This document shows, piece after piece, positions 1-6,334 of a stretch of DNA of 16,807 bases (its first letter is position 1; each line of letters opens with the position of its first letter). The DNA is taken from the NCBI GenBank assembly GCA_023391175.1, contig JAEWBL010000323.1, positions 1 through 16,807 on the forward strand, written 5' to 3'. The translations under genes and the position numbers were made by a program. The notes below the pieces were generated by a model that saw only the letters and a list, made by a program, of their open reading frames with translations, was not told the DNA's origin and ran no database searches. Source of the stretch: Pseudomonadota bacterium (GTDB taxonomy: Bacteria; Pseudomonadota; Alphaproteobacteria; Rhizobiales; Xanthobacteraceae).

Positions 1-74
1 CGCGTGCCGGCCATGGCATCCGCGCCGCGCAAACGATCCGCCACCTTCATTCCGGATTGATACCCCCCGACCAT
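1..74. other. Unresolved partial gene at left edge
   Basis: Two incompatible readings reach the edge. On the minus strand an ATG at 74 (or at 50) opens a frame that stays open to position 1, reading MVGGYQSGMKVADRLRGADA and onward; this would be a gene divergent from the AraC regulator. On the plus strand a frame from the edge ends in TGA at 58-60 with the tail KRSATFIPD, followed 36 bases later by a strong hairpin. Both show similar GC bias at third positions and neither piece is long enough to recognise. The sequence beyond the edge would settle which is real. Confidence 0.3.
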
Positions 75-96
75 AATTCCCCCGTCTTGACCTGAC

Positions 97-124
97 GCCG
101 CACCGCGGCGTCTCGCGGCGCGGC
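97..124. terminator. GC-rich hairpin, possible terminator
   Basis: Arms GCCGCACCGCG (97-107) and CGCGGCGCGGC (114-124) pair over 11 positions with one A-C mismatch around a 6-base loop. No T-run follows on either side, so it is not a textbook intrinsic terminator. It could end a plus-strand gene stopping at 60, or sit in the leader of a minus-strand gene starting near 74. Confidence 0.3.
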
Positions 125-492
125 TCGTCACCCCGCCACTTGGCCCCCGCCAATGGCCGCACTCTAGCGCAAGCACGGCTGTGGAACTGCCCCTTGCGCG
201 CTATTCCCGGCGAGGTGTGGCGCCGACGCCACGGCATTGGTTGGGCTTGCGCAAGGGCATGCCCCGGATTTCGCGTCCGCGTCATGCAACCTCTGACGAT
301 CGGCATGTCGGCCAGCTTCGCGCGGGTGTGAACACAAGTCCGCACGCCAGGCGGGATTTGACCTTGCGCGCCACGACGAAAATATGGGAACAGGCATGGT
401 CACGGTTCAGCTTGCGCGGCGGCCGCCCCACCCCAGTCGGGCTCGCGAGGGCATAACCGTTTCGTCGGAAAGAGAGCGAGAGAAGATCGATC
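125..492. other. Non-coding leader upstream of AraC gene
   Basis: About 370 bases hold no convincing gene. Short open frames exist on both strands but none has a good ribosome binding site or a recognisable product. A perfect 6-base-arm hairpin, GTGGCG-CCGA-CGCCAC, lies at 217-232. The only promoter-like element seen is near 358-386. Confidence 0.4.
358..386 (+). promoter_or_regulatory. Weak sigma-70-like promoter candidate for AraC gene
   Basis: TTGACC (358-363, five of six matches to the -35 consensus) is followed after 17 bases by AATATG (381-386), which matches the -10 consensus at only three of six positions. It lies about 107 bases before the chosen start of the AraC-family gene. The spacing is ideal but the -10 is poor, so this is only a candidate. 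Confidence 0.22.
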
Positions 493-1533
493 GTGACCAC
501 CACTCTGCCCCTGGTGCGCGCGGCCGCCATCGCGCCGATCATGGTCTGGCTGCAGGATGGCGGCCATCCGCTCGATCGGATGCTCCGTGATGCCGGGCTG
601 CCGGCCGGCCTTATCGAAGATCGCGATCGTCCGATCCCCCTGATGGCGGGAATCCGCCTGCTGATGGATGTGGTTCGGCGCGAAGGCCATGATGTGCCGT
701 GCCGCATGGTGGCCCATGCCGGGATCGAGGAACTCGGTTTGCTGGGGCAGGTCGTCATGTCGTCCCGCACGCCGCGCGAGGCCTTTATCAAGGTGGAGCG
801 CGCCTATCAGCATCACGGCTCACATGAGCTGTTCACTTTGACGCCAACTCCCGGCGGCGGCGCGGTGCGCCATGCCTTTCGCGTGCCCGTGGACCTGGTG
901 CATCTGTCCTACGTGCAACAATACGTGGCCGCGCTGATCCGCACTGTGGTTCAGCGCACCGGACTTGCCGGGTCACTGGTCGAGCGGGTCGAGTTGAGCC
1001 CTCACCCGCTTCACGGCGTGGAGGGAATGGGCACACAATTCGGCTGCGAGACTGTGCCCGCGGCGAACCGGACGGTGACCATGCATTTTTCCGATGCGGT
1101 GCTCGACCGGCCCTATGTGAACGGCCGTCAGCTTGCCGATGCGGTCGTCCCTCCGGGAGCCGCAGTGATCCGCGGCGACGGCACGTTGGCGGGCTCGATC
1201 GCCGCCATCCTGCCCGGCCTCATTGAGGCGCGGGCGGAGCCGGGGCTCGCCAGCATCGCCGAGCTTGCCTTCATGAGCCGGCGCACGCTGCAGCGTCGAC
1301 TGGCGGGGGAGGGGACCAGCCTCTCCGAGTTGGTGGATAAGGTGCGCGCCGAGCAGGCGATCGCCCGTCTCACAGCCAACGGCAGCGCCATTCGCGCCGT
1401 AGCGGCGGAGGTGGGCTATGGGTCCAACGCCAGCTTCAGTCGCGCCATCCGTCGCTGGACCAGCACATCGCCGAGCCGGCTTCGACGCAGCGCGTTGGCG
1501 GGGCGGGTGCGCATCGGTGAAGAGGCGGAGTAG
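493..1533 (+). CDS. AraC-family transcriptional regulator with N-terminal ligand-binding domain
   Basis: A 346-residue DNA-binding regulator. Residues about 5-210 resemble the Arabinose_bd-type N-terminal domain of OruR-like AraC regulators, which usually senses a small metabolite. Residues about 250-333 form the two-helix-turn-helix AraC domain: the first helix pair contains IAELAFMSRRTLQRRLAGEG and the second has the typical AVAAEVGYGSNASFSRAIRRW, ending with SPSRLRR. The length is normal for this family. The start is a GTG preceded by a weak purine-rich stretch; the next in-frame ATG at 541 would cut into the N-terminal domain, so the GTG is preferred. It converges on the MerR-type gene with five bases between the stops. 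Regulators of this type often control a divergent neighbour, which would lie beyond the left edge. The target and inducer are unknown. Confidence 0.9.
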   Translation: MTTTLPLVRAAAIAPIMVWLQDGGHPLDRMLRDAGLPAGLIEDRDRPIPLMAGIRLLMDVVRREGHDVPCRMVAHAGIEELGLLGQVVMSSRTPREAFIKVERAYQHHGSHELFTLTPTPGGGAVRHAFRVPVDLVHLSYVQQYVAALIRTVVQRTGLAGSLVERVELSPHPLHGVEGMGTQFGCETVPAANRTVTMHFSDAVLDRPYVNGRQLADAVVPPGAAVIRGDGTLAGSIAAILPGLIEARAEPGLASIAELAFMSRRTLQRRLAGEGTSLSELVDKVRAEQAIARLTANGSAIRAVAAEVGYGSNASFSRAIRRWTSTSPSRLRRSALAGRVRIGEEAE

Positions 1534-1540
1534 AGCCTCT
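1521..1540. terminator. Hairpin at the AraC/MerR convergent junction
   Basis: Perfect arms AGAGGC (1521-1526) and GCCTCT (1535-1540) flank an 8-base loop. The AraC-family TAG stop lies in the loop and the stop of the opposing MerR-type gene begins in the right arm. There is no T-run. Position and symmetry fit a weak bidirectional terminator. Confidence 0.35.
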
Positions 1541-2051
1541 AGCGTCGGCGTGTCCCCTTGCTGGGCTGGGCCTGCGTCACCGGATGCGGGACAGCTCCCG
1601 GCGTAACCTCTGGCCCGCCATGAAATGTGCATTGGCCGTGATCGGCCAGTATCTCGATTACACGGCATTCCGCCACCCGGCCGTGCGCGCAGGCATGGAC
1701 CATGTGCTCCAGCTCTGCCTCCAGCGCCTTGAGCGAGGAGATCCGCCGCCGCACTTCGTCGAGCCGGGCGCCGGCGATGGCGTCCGCTTCGGCGCAGGGC
1801 TGGTCGGGGCGATCCTGCAAGGTCAGCAGCGTGCGGATGGCGTCGAGGCCGAAGCCCAGCTCGCGGGCATGGCGGATGAAGGCGAGGCGCTTGACCTGCG
1901 CATCGTCGTAGAGCCGGCGATTGCCTTCGCTGCGCGGCAGGTGGGGCAGCAGGCCGGTTTCCTCGTAGAAGCGGATGGTGGGCACCTTCACGCCGCTGAT
2001 GCGGGCGGCTTCGCCGATGGTCAGGTGAGCAGGGACCGGTGCTGCTGCCAT
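1539..2051 (-). CDS. MerR-family heavy-metal-responsive regulator (ZntR/CadR/PbrR type)
   Basis: A 170-residue metal-sensing activator/repressor. The N-terminus is a classic MerR winged helix (TIGEAARISGVKVPTIRFYEETGLL at about residues 11-35, then RLYDDAQVKRLAFIRHARELGF), followed by the long dimerisation helix. Candidate metal ligands are Cys86 at the start of the dimerisation helix, and Cys121, His123 and Cys129 in the C-terminal metal loop, with His138 and Cys141 further on. The Cys86-Cys121 spacing of 35 matches what I recall for CadR and ZntR. This pattern suits Zn(II), Cd(II) or Pb(II) rather than Cu(I) or Hg(II), though the metal cannot be fixed from sequence. The ATG at 2051 is preceded by GAGG about 10 bases upstream. 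It is divergent from the metal-exporting ATPase and very probably controls it through the dyad at 2063-2077. The last 25 or so residues are basic and proline-rich and look like a disordered tail. Confidence 0.92.
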   Translation of the reverse strand: MAAAPVPAHLTIGEAARISGVKVPTIRFYEETGLLPHLPRSEGNRRLYDDAQVKRLAFIRHARELGFGLDAIRTLLTLQDRPDQPCAEADAIAGARLDEVRRRISSLKALEAELEHMVHACAHGRVAECRVIEILADHGQCTFHGGPEVTPGAVPHPVTQAQPSKGTRRR

Positions 2052-2056
2052 GGGGC

Positions 2057-2087
2057 TTGCTCCTCTAGTCGCTAGAGCATCTAGGCT
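2057..2087 (+). promoter_or_regulatory. MerR-type operator/promoter of the metal ATPase
   Basis: TTGCTC (2057-2062) and TAGGCT (2082-2087) are separated by 19 bases, the over-long spacer typical of promoters twisted open by MerR-family activators. Inside the spacer lies the perfect dyad CTCTAG-TCG-CTAGAG (2063-2077), similar to known Cd/Pb/Zn operators, which also centre on a GTxxCTA-like core. The -10 match is weak, as is common when the activator is required. Transcription would begin about 2094, leaving a short leader before the ATPase ATG at 2117. Confidence 0.75.
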
Positions 2088-2116
2088 GCCACCATGACCA
2101 AAGGAAAGGCGGCATC

Positions 2117-4450
2117 ATGACAGCCAGTCAGGTTCAGACCCGGTATCGCGTCTCGGGCATGGACTGCGCCTCCTGCGCAGCGAAGATCGAGGCCGTTGCA
2201 AGCCGTCTGGACGGGGTGGCGGAGGCGCGCGTGTCCGTGGCTGCGGCGACCTTGGTCGTGCGGCACGTTTCTGGTGCCGATCTTTCTGCCTTGCCGGCGC
2301 GGCTGAAGCCCATGGGCTATGGCCTCATGCTCGCGAATGCCGAGCCCGCCCACACGTCGGCTCCGGTCGCGGCACGCGAGGCCTGCTGCGGGCACGATCA
2401 TGGGCCCGGCCTCGGGAGCCACGATCATGGCGGCCACGATCACACGGCGCATGACCACGGCGGGCAAGATCGCGCTGGGCAAGATCACGCCCGGGAAACC
2501 CATGCCCGCCACGATCATTCCGGTCATCCAGATGAGACGGCACCCGCCGCCCGCCACGATCACGCCCATGGCGCCGAACTGGGCGAGGGCGGCTTCTGGT
2601 CCAACGGCAAGCTGCGGCTGACCCTTGCCAGCGGCGCCGCCTTTGCGGCGGCCTTCCTCGCCGGACTGGTGCTGCCGCAGGTCCAGACGCCGCTGTTCAT
2701 CGCCGCCATGCTGGTCGGCCTGGTCCCCATCGCGCGCCGGGCATTTGCGGCGGTGGCCGTCGGCATGCCCTTCGCCATCGAGACGCTGATGACCATCGCC
2801 GCCGTGGGTGCGGTCATCATCGGCGCGGCGGAGGAGGCTGCGGCCGTCGTGTTCCTGTTCCTCGTCGGCGAATTGCTGGAGGGCTTCGCCGCCGGCCGTG
2901 CCCGCGATGGCATCAAGGCGCTCGCGGCGCTGGTGCCGAAGACGGCGCTGGTGGCGCGGGGCAGCGATTTCGTGGAGGTGCCCGCGGCGCAGCTCGCCGT
3001 GGGCGACACCATCCTCGTGCGCCCCGGCGACCGCATCGCAGCCGATGGCGCGATCTTCGCGGGAGAGGGCGGGATCGACGAGAGCATGGTCACCGGCGAG
3101 AGCGCCCCCGTGACCAAGGGTGTGGGCGCGAACGTCTTCGCCGGCACCGTGAACGGCGATGCGGCGCTCACTGTCCGCGTGACCGCGACCGCCGAGGACA
3201 ACACCATCGCCCGGGTGGTGAAGCTGGTGGAAGAGGCGCAGGAGGCCCGGGCGCCCACGGAGCGGCTCATCGACCGCTTCTCGCGCATCTACACCCCCGC
3301 TGTCGTGGTCATCGGCGCGCTGGTGGCGACCATCCCGCTATTGCTGATGGGCGGTGACTGGGGCGAATGGGTCTACAAGGGCCTCGCCATCCTGCTCATC
3401 GGCTGCCCGTGTGCGCTGGTCATCTCGACGCCAGCGGCCATCGCCTCGGGCCTCTCAGCCGGCGCGCGCCGGGGCCTGCTCCTGAAGGGGGGCGCGGTGC
3501 TGGAAACGGCCGGCAAGGTCACCATGGTGTGCCTCGACAAGACCGGCACGCTCACCGAGGGCCGCCCCAAGGTCACGGATGTCATTGGCCTCGCGCTGCC
3601 GGATCAGGACGTGCTGCGCCTTGCCGCCGCTCTGGAGGGTGGGTCGAGCCATCCTTTGGCGAAGGCCATTCTTGAGCGCGCGGCCGCTGAAGGCCTGACG
3701 ATTCCCGCCGCGAGGGATAGCCGCGCGCTGGGTGGGAAGGGGGTGACGGGCCTCGTCGAAGGGCGCGATGTGTTCCTCGGTTCCGTCGCGGCGGGGGCTA
3801 CGCGGGTGGCGCTCGATCGCGCGCTGGAGGCTCGCCTCGCGGCGTTGAACGACGAGGGCAAGACCGTGTCCCTCCTCATCGTGGACGACGCGCTGGCGGG
3901 TGCCATCGCCATGCGCGACGAGCCGCGCGCGGATGCGGCGGCGGGACTTGCGGCGCTGAAGACTCGCGGGCTGCGCACGATGATGCTGACGGGGGACAAT
4001 CCCCGGACCGCCGCCGCCATCGGCGGGGTGCTGGGCATCGAGGTGCGCGCCGGCCTCCTGCCGGAGGACAAGCAGCGCATTGTCTCCGAGCTGAAGCAGA
4101 AGGGGGAGGTCGTCGCCAAGGTGGGTGACGGCATCAACGACGCGCCGGCGCTGGCCGCGGCCGATATCGGCATTGCCATGGGCGGCGGCACCGATGTGGC
4201 GCTGGAGACGGCGGACGCCGCCGTGCTGCATGGCCGCGTCCGGGATATCGCCGGTATGATCGACCTGTCGCGACGGACCATGCGCAACATCCGCCAGAAC
4301 ATCGGCCTCTCACTGGGGCTGAAGGCGGTGTTCCTGGTCACCACCATCGCCGGCATCACCGGCCTGTGGCCGGCGATCCTCGCCGACACAGGGGCGACCG
4401 TGCTCGTCACCGCAAACGCGCTGCGGCTTCTGCGAGGGACGAAGGGATGA
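2117..4450 (+). CDS. zntA: P1B-2-type Zn/Cd/Pb-exporting P-type ATPase
   Basis: An inner-membrane pump that uses ATP to expel divalent soft metals from the cytoplasm. The 777 residues are, in order: one heavy-metal-associated domain with the metal site GMDCASC (14-20); a His/Asp-rich linker with 16 histidines at 93-151; membrane helices from about 167; the actuator motif TGES (326-329); the transport-site CPC (430-432) in the sixth helix; the phosphorylated Asp474 in DKTGT; the SHP motif (511-513); and the hinge GDGIND (670-675). Lys736 and Asp757 in the last two helices are the pair that marks the ZntA (P1B-2) subgroup rather than Cu ATPases. The start ATG has a strong AAGGAAAGGCGG ribosome binding site. 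It is transcribed away from the MerR-type sensor through a MerR-type promoter, so metal induction is likely. The linker is unusually long and His-rich and may buffer Zn. Confidence 0.97.
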   Translation: MTASQVQTRYRVSGMDCASCAAKIEAVASRLDGVAEARVSVAAATLVVRHVSGADLSALPARLKPMGYGLMLANAEPAHTSAPVAAREACCGHDHGPGLGSHDHGGHDHTAHDHGGQDRAGQDHARETHARHDHSGHPDETAPAARHDHAHGAELGEGGFWSNGKLRLTLASGAAFAAAFLAGLVLPQVQTPLFIAAMLVGLVPIARRAFAAVAVGMPFAIETLMTIAAVGAVIIGAAEEAAAVVFLFLVGELLEGFAAGRARDGIKALAALVPKTALVARGSDFVEVPAAQLAVGDTILVRPGDRIAADGAIFAGEGGIDESMVTGESAPVTKGVGANVFAGTVNGDAALTVRVTATAEDNTIARVVKLVEEAQEARAPTERLIDRFSRIYTPAVVVIGALVATIPLLLMGGDWGEWVYKGLAILLIGCPCALVISTPAAIASGLSAGARRGLLLKGGAVLETAGKVTMVCLDKTGTLTEGRPKVTDVIGLALPDQDVLRLAAALEGGSSHPLAKAILERAAAEGLTIPAARDSRALGGKGVTGLVEGRDVFLGSVAAGATRVALDRALEARLAALNDEGKTVSLLIVDDALAGAIAMRDEPRADAAAGLAALKTRGLRTMMLTGDNPRTAAAIGGVLGIEVRAGLLPEDKQRIVSELKQKGEVVAKVGDGINDAPALAAADIGIAMGGGTDVALETADAAVLHGRVRDIAGMIDLSRRTMRNIRQNIGLSLGLKAVFLVTTIAGITGLWPAILADTGATVLVTANALRLLRGTKG
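2390..2580 (+). repeat. Degenerate in-gene repeats encoding the His-Asp-His linker
   Basis: The octamer CACGATCA recurs five times within the metal ATPase gene, each time encoding an HDH triplet, with further HDH triplets using CATGACCA-type variants. The repeat unit is about 14-30 bases with imperfect spacers. It encodes residues 93-151 of the pump. Such tracts can expand or contract by slippage, so linker length may differ among relatives. Confidence 0.6.
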
Positions 4451-4461
4451 TGCCCTTCGTC
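4438..4461. terminator. Perfect hairpin spanning two convergent stop codons
   Basis: GACGAAGGG (4438-4446) and CCCTTCGTC (4453-4461) form a perfect 9-base stem with a 6-base ATGATG loop. The ATPase TGA (4448-4450) is in the loop, and the stop of the opposing TrmB-like gene (4460-4462) overlaps the right arm. It lacks a T-run on either strand but is well placed to act as a bidirectional terminator. Confidence 0.55.
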
Positions 4462-5203
4462 ACGTCGGGATGCTGAGGCTCCACATGGCATCGAACATGG
4501 ACGCCTGGAACGCCGCGAACTCGGCGCTGTCGATGATCATGCCGTAGCTTTCGCGGGCGGAGGAGATGAGCGCCACCTTGTTGCCGTAGATGAAGCAGGT
4601 CATCGCCAGCTGGTGGGCGGGCGGCGCGTAGCGCAGTTCGCGCCGCTGCTCCTGGCTGGACGGCCAGATGGGCGCGATGTCGCGCTCCGCAGAGCGGATC
4701 ACGTGCAGCCAGATGCCGCGGCGCGCGCGCTCGGTCAGATATCGCTCCATCTCGTCGAGGCCCGGCTCGGCCATCAGCTCCTTCATGGAGAGGGTGGCCC
4801 GCAGCACCGCGTCGCCGCCGGAGAGCGTATCCCACAAGGTCGTGCGGATGCCCTCCGGGCCGGGATGGAAGCGCACGTTCGGCTTGCCGGTCTCGTGGTG
4901 GTACATGGACCTGAGCACCGGCATGACATCTTCCAGCATCTGCCGGCGCGCCTCGATGCGCTCCAGCAACACGCCGGGGTCCTGCGCGACCACGAAGCGC
5001 CGCTTTCCGTGGTCCACGAACCGGATCAGCCCCTCTTCCTCCAGCTTGGCCAACGCGTCGTGCGCCGTGGTGCGCGCCAGCCCCGCCTTCGCCGCCACCT
5101 CCGTGATGGACGCGCCGCCGAGGCCGACCGCCGTCAGATAGAGCTTGTAGAGCGTCCCGGTGATGCCGATCCGGGCCAGCTTCTCTTCGATGTCCGCCGT
5201 CAC
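4460..5203 (-). CDS. TrmB-like helix-turn-helix transcriptional regulator
   Basis: A 247-residue probable regulator. Residues about 15-75 form a winged helix resembling TrmB/Sugar-specific regulators: a tri-helical segment with ASITEVAAKAGLARTTAHDA as its turn-recognition part and KLEEEGLI leading to the wing. Residues about 78-100 form a helix likely to dimerise. The rest resembles the C-terminal sensor found in TrmB-like proteins, but I recognise no ligand signature. The frame stays open upstream to a TTG at 5296, but the GTG at 5203 has a GGGGGA ribosome binding site 8 bases away; another GTG at 5209 is too close to it. A longer start would also run over the gene's own apparent promoter. 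It is divergent from the nitrilase/ABC operon and converges on the metal ATPase, so the operon is its likely target. An IclR-type label is possible but fits less well. Confidence 0.8.
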   Translation of the reverse strand: MTADIEEKLARIGITGTLYKLYLTAVGLGGASITEVAAKAGLARTTAHDALAKLEEEGLIRFVDHGKRRFVVAQDPGVLLERIEARRQMLEDVMPVLRSMYHHETGKPNVRFHPGPEGIRTTLWDTLSGGDAVLRATLSMKELMAEPGLDEMERYLTERARRGIWLHVIRSAERDIAPIWPSSQEQRRELRYAPPAHQLAMTCFIYGNKVALISSARESYGMIIDSAEFAAFQASMFDAMWSLSIPT

Positions 5204-5254
5204 TGTCACTTTCCCCCGATGGACGCAGCATGTCCGATCTCGCCGGAGAGGTCT

Positions 5255-5283
5255 ATCATCGGTTTTAGCCGATAAAATTTCAA
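5255..5283 (-). promoter_or_regulatory. Promoter of the TrmB-like gene with embedded dyad
   Basis: On the minus strand TTGAAA (5283-5278) and GATGAT (5260-5255, four of six consensus matches) are 17 bases apart. The spacer and -10 overlap the perfect dyad ATCGG-N6-CCGAT at 5258-5273. Transcription would begin near 5248, about 45 bases before the GTG start. A bound regulator would block the polymerase, so self-repression is plausible. Confidence 0.5.
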
Positions 5284-5320
5284 ACGACGCGCCCAAAGAA
5301 TAAGCGGGTTGCTATCGCTT

Positions 5321-5347
5321 TGATCGGATCAGTGGGCATTTTTGCCC
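5321..5347. promoter_or_regulatory. Tandem dyads, candidate operators for the nitrilase operon
   Basis: Two perfect dyads lie side by side: TGATC-G-GATCA (5321-5331) and GGGCA-TTTT-TGCCC (5334-5347). The second, with the GAT after it, shares TTTTxGCC(C)GAT with the dyad at 5258-5273 inside the TrmB-like gene's promoter. They lie upstream of the promoter candidate of the downstream operon, where an activator could bind. No factor is proven. Confidence 0.4.
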
Positions 5348-5371
5348 GATGAATCATCATCTTCGCCGCCT

Positions 5372-5401
5372 TTGTGAATTGACGGAAATGACCGACATAA
5401 A
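5372..5401 (+). promoter_or_regulatory. Candidate promoter of the nitrilase/ABC operon
   Basis: TTGTGA (5372-5377) and CATAAA (5396-5401) each match the sigma-70 consensus at four of six positions and are 18 bases apart. Transcription would start near 5408. A nearby TTGACG at 5379 matches the -35 better but has no -10 at a usable distance. This weak promoter would fit activator dependence. Confidence 0.3.
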
Positions 5402-5468
5402 TTAGCCTTCGGTCATGGCTGATCGCATTGACGTGCCGCCGCTAGGCGGGGTGAAGGAGGAGGTCCGG

Positions 5469-6314
5469 ATGGGAGCGAACGCTGAAGCGAGCGCGATGAC
5501 GGCGGTTCCCGACAGATCGGCGCCTGCCGGCCGCAAGGTCCTCTGGAGCCGGCTGTTCGCTGACAAGTCGGTCCGCGCGGGGCTGGGACTCGCAGCCTTC
5601 TTCGCCTTTTGGCAGGCGGTGACGGGGCTCGGCCTCGTGGACGGCTTCCTTCTGCCGTCGCCGTTCTCCGTGGCGCAGGCGCTGTGGAACATGGCCCTCG
5701 ACGGCTCCTTGTGGATTCATCTCGCCGCCAGCCTCCAGCGCGTCGCCGTCGGCTTCCTGCTCGCCTGCGTGGTGGGGCTTGCGCTGGGCCTCGTCTGCGG
5801 CTGGTGGCGGTCGGTGTCGGATTTCGTACGGCCGGTGGTGGAGGCCCTGCGACCCATTCCGCCGCTCGCCTGGATTCCGATCACCATCCTCTGGTTCGGC
5901 CTCGGGGACGCGGCGTCCTACTTCCTCGTCTTCCTCGGCGCCGTCTTCCCTGCCTTCGTCGCCACCTACACCGCCGTGCGCGGGCTCGATCGCAACCAGA
6001 TGAACGCGGCCCTCTGCCTCGGCGCCAAGCCCTGGCAGCTGTTCTGGGACGTGCTGATCCCCGCCTCGCTGCCGATCATTCTGCCCGGCCTGCGTATCGC
6101 CCTCGGCGTCGGCTGGATGTGCGTCGTGACGGCGGAGCTGATCGCTGCGCAGACCGGCCTCGGCTACCTGATCCAGCAGTCCCGCATGCTGTTCCAGATC
6201 AACAACGTGGTGGCCGGCATGGTCACCATCGGCCTCGTCGGCTTCGCCATGTCCGCCATTCTCGAGCGCATCGAGCGGCGGGTGAACGCCTGGGCGCCCT
6301 CCGAGCGCAGCTGA
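5469..6314 (+). CDS. ABC transporter permease, NitT/TauT (SsuC/TauC) type
   Basis: The inner-membrane channel subunit of an importer for a small solute. It has 281 residues with about six hydrophobic segments from residue 35 onward and the cytoplasmic EAA loop at about 179-202 (AALCLGAKPWQLFWDVLIP), where the ATPase docks. The motif VDGFLLPSPFSV near residue 57 is typical of the nitrate/sulfonate/taurine group. The start is set by a very strong GGAGGAGG ribosome binding site (5455-5462), six bases before the ATG; an upstream in-frame ATG at 5415 would put that site inside the gene. It is the first gene of the operon, followed after 20 bases by its ATPase. The substrate is not readable from the permease; the nitrilase at the operon end suggests a nitrile or related nitrogen compound. 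Confidence 0.93.
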   Translation: MGANAEASAMTAVPDRSAPAGRKVLWSRLFADKSVRAGLGLAAFFAFWQAVTGLGLVDGFLLPSPFSVAQALWNMALDGSLWIHLAASLQRVAVGFLLACVVGLALGLVCGWWRSVSDFVRPVVEALRPIPPLAWIPITILWFGLGDAASYFLVFLGAVFPAFVATYTAVRGLDRNQMNAALCLGAKPWQLFWDVLIPASLPIILPGLRIALGVGWMCVVTAELIAAQTGLGYLIQQSRMLFQINNVVAGMVTIGLVGFAMSAILERIERRVNAWAPSERS

Positions 6315-6334
6315 GGACAGCGAAAGGAACAGCC

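Noticed and set aside
217..232. The hairpin GTGGCG-CCGA-CGCCAC as part of a tRNA or small RNA gene
   Set aside because: No cloverleaf, conserved tRNA bases or terminator surround it; a single short stem in GC-rich DNA is expected by chance.
2094..2120. An eight-residue open frame (MTKGKAAS) overlapping the ATPase start as ATGA
   Set aside because: The predicted transcript start from the MerR-type promoter falls at about 2094, so this ATG would be at or before the first base. It has no ribosome binding site of its own.
5204..5296. A longer N-terminus for the TrmB-like regulator, starting at TTG 5296
   Set aside because: It would cover the gene's own promoter and dyad, starts with a rare codon without a ribosome binding site, and adds residues that do not resemble the family.
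5333..5347. TGGGCATTTTTGCC as a possible sigma-54 promoter for the nitrilase operon
   Set aside because: The GG and GC elements are 7-8 bases apart rather than 10, and the segment is better explained as a GGGCA/TGCCC dyad.
5415..5468. An upstream ATG for the first ABC permease
   Set aside because: The very strong GGAGGAGG site at 5455-5462 would then lie inside the gene; it is ideally placed for the ATG at 5469.
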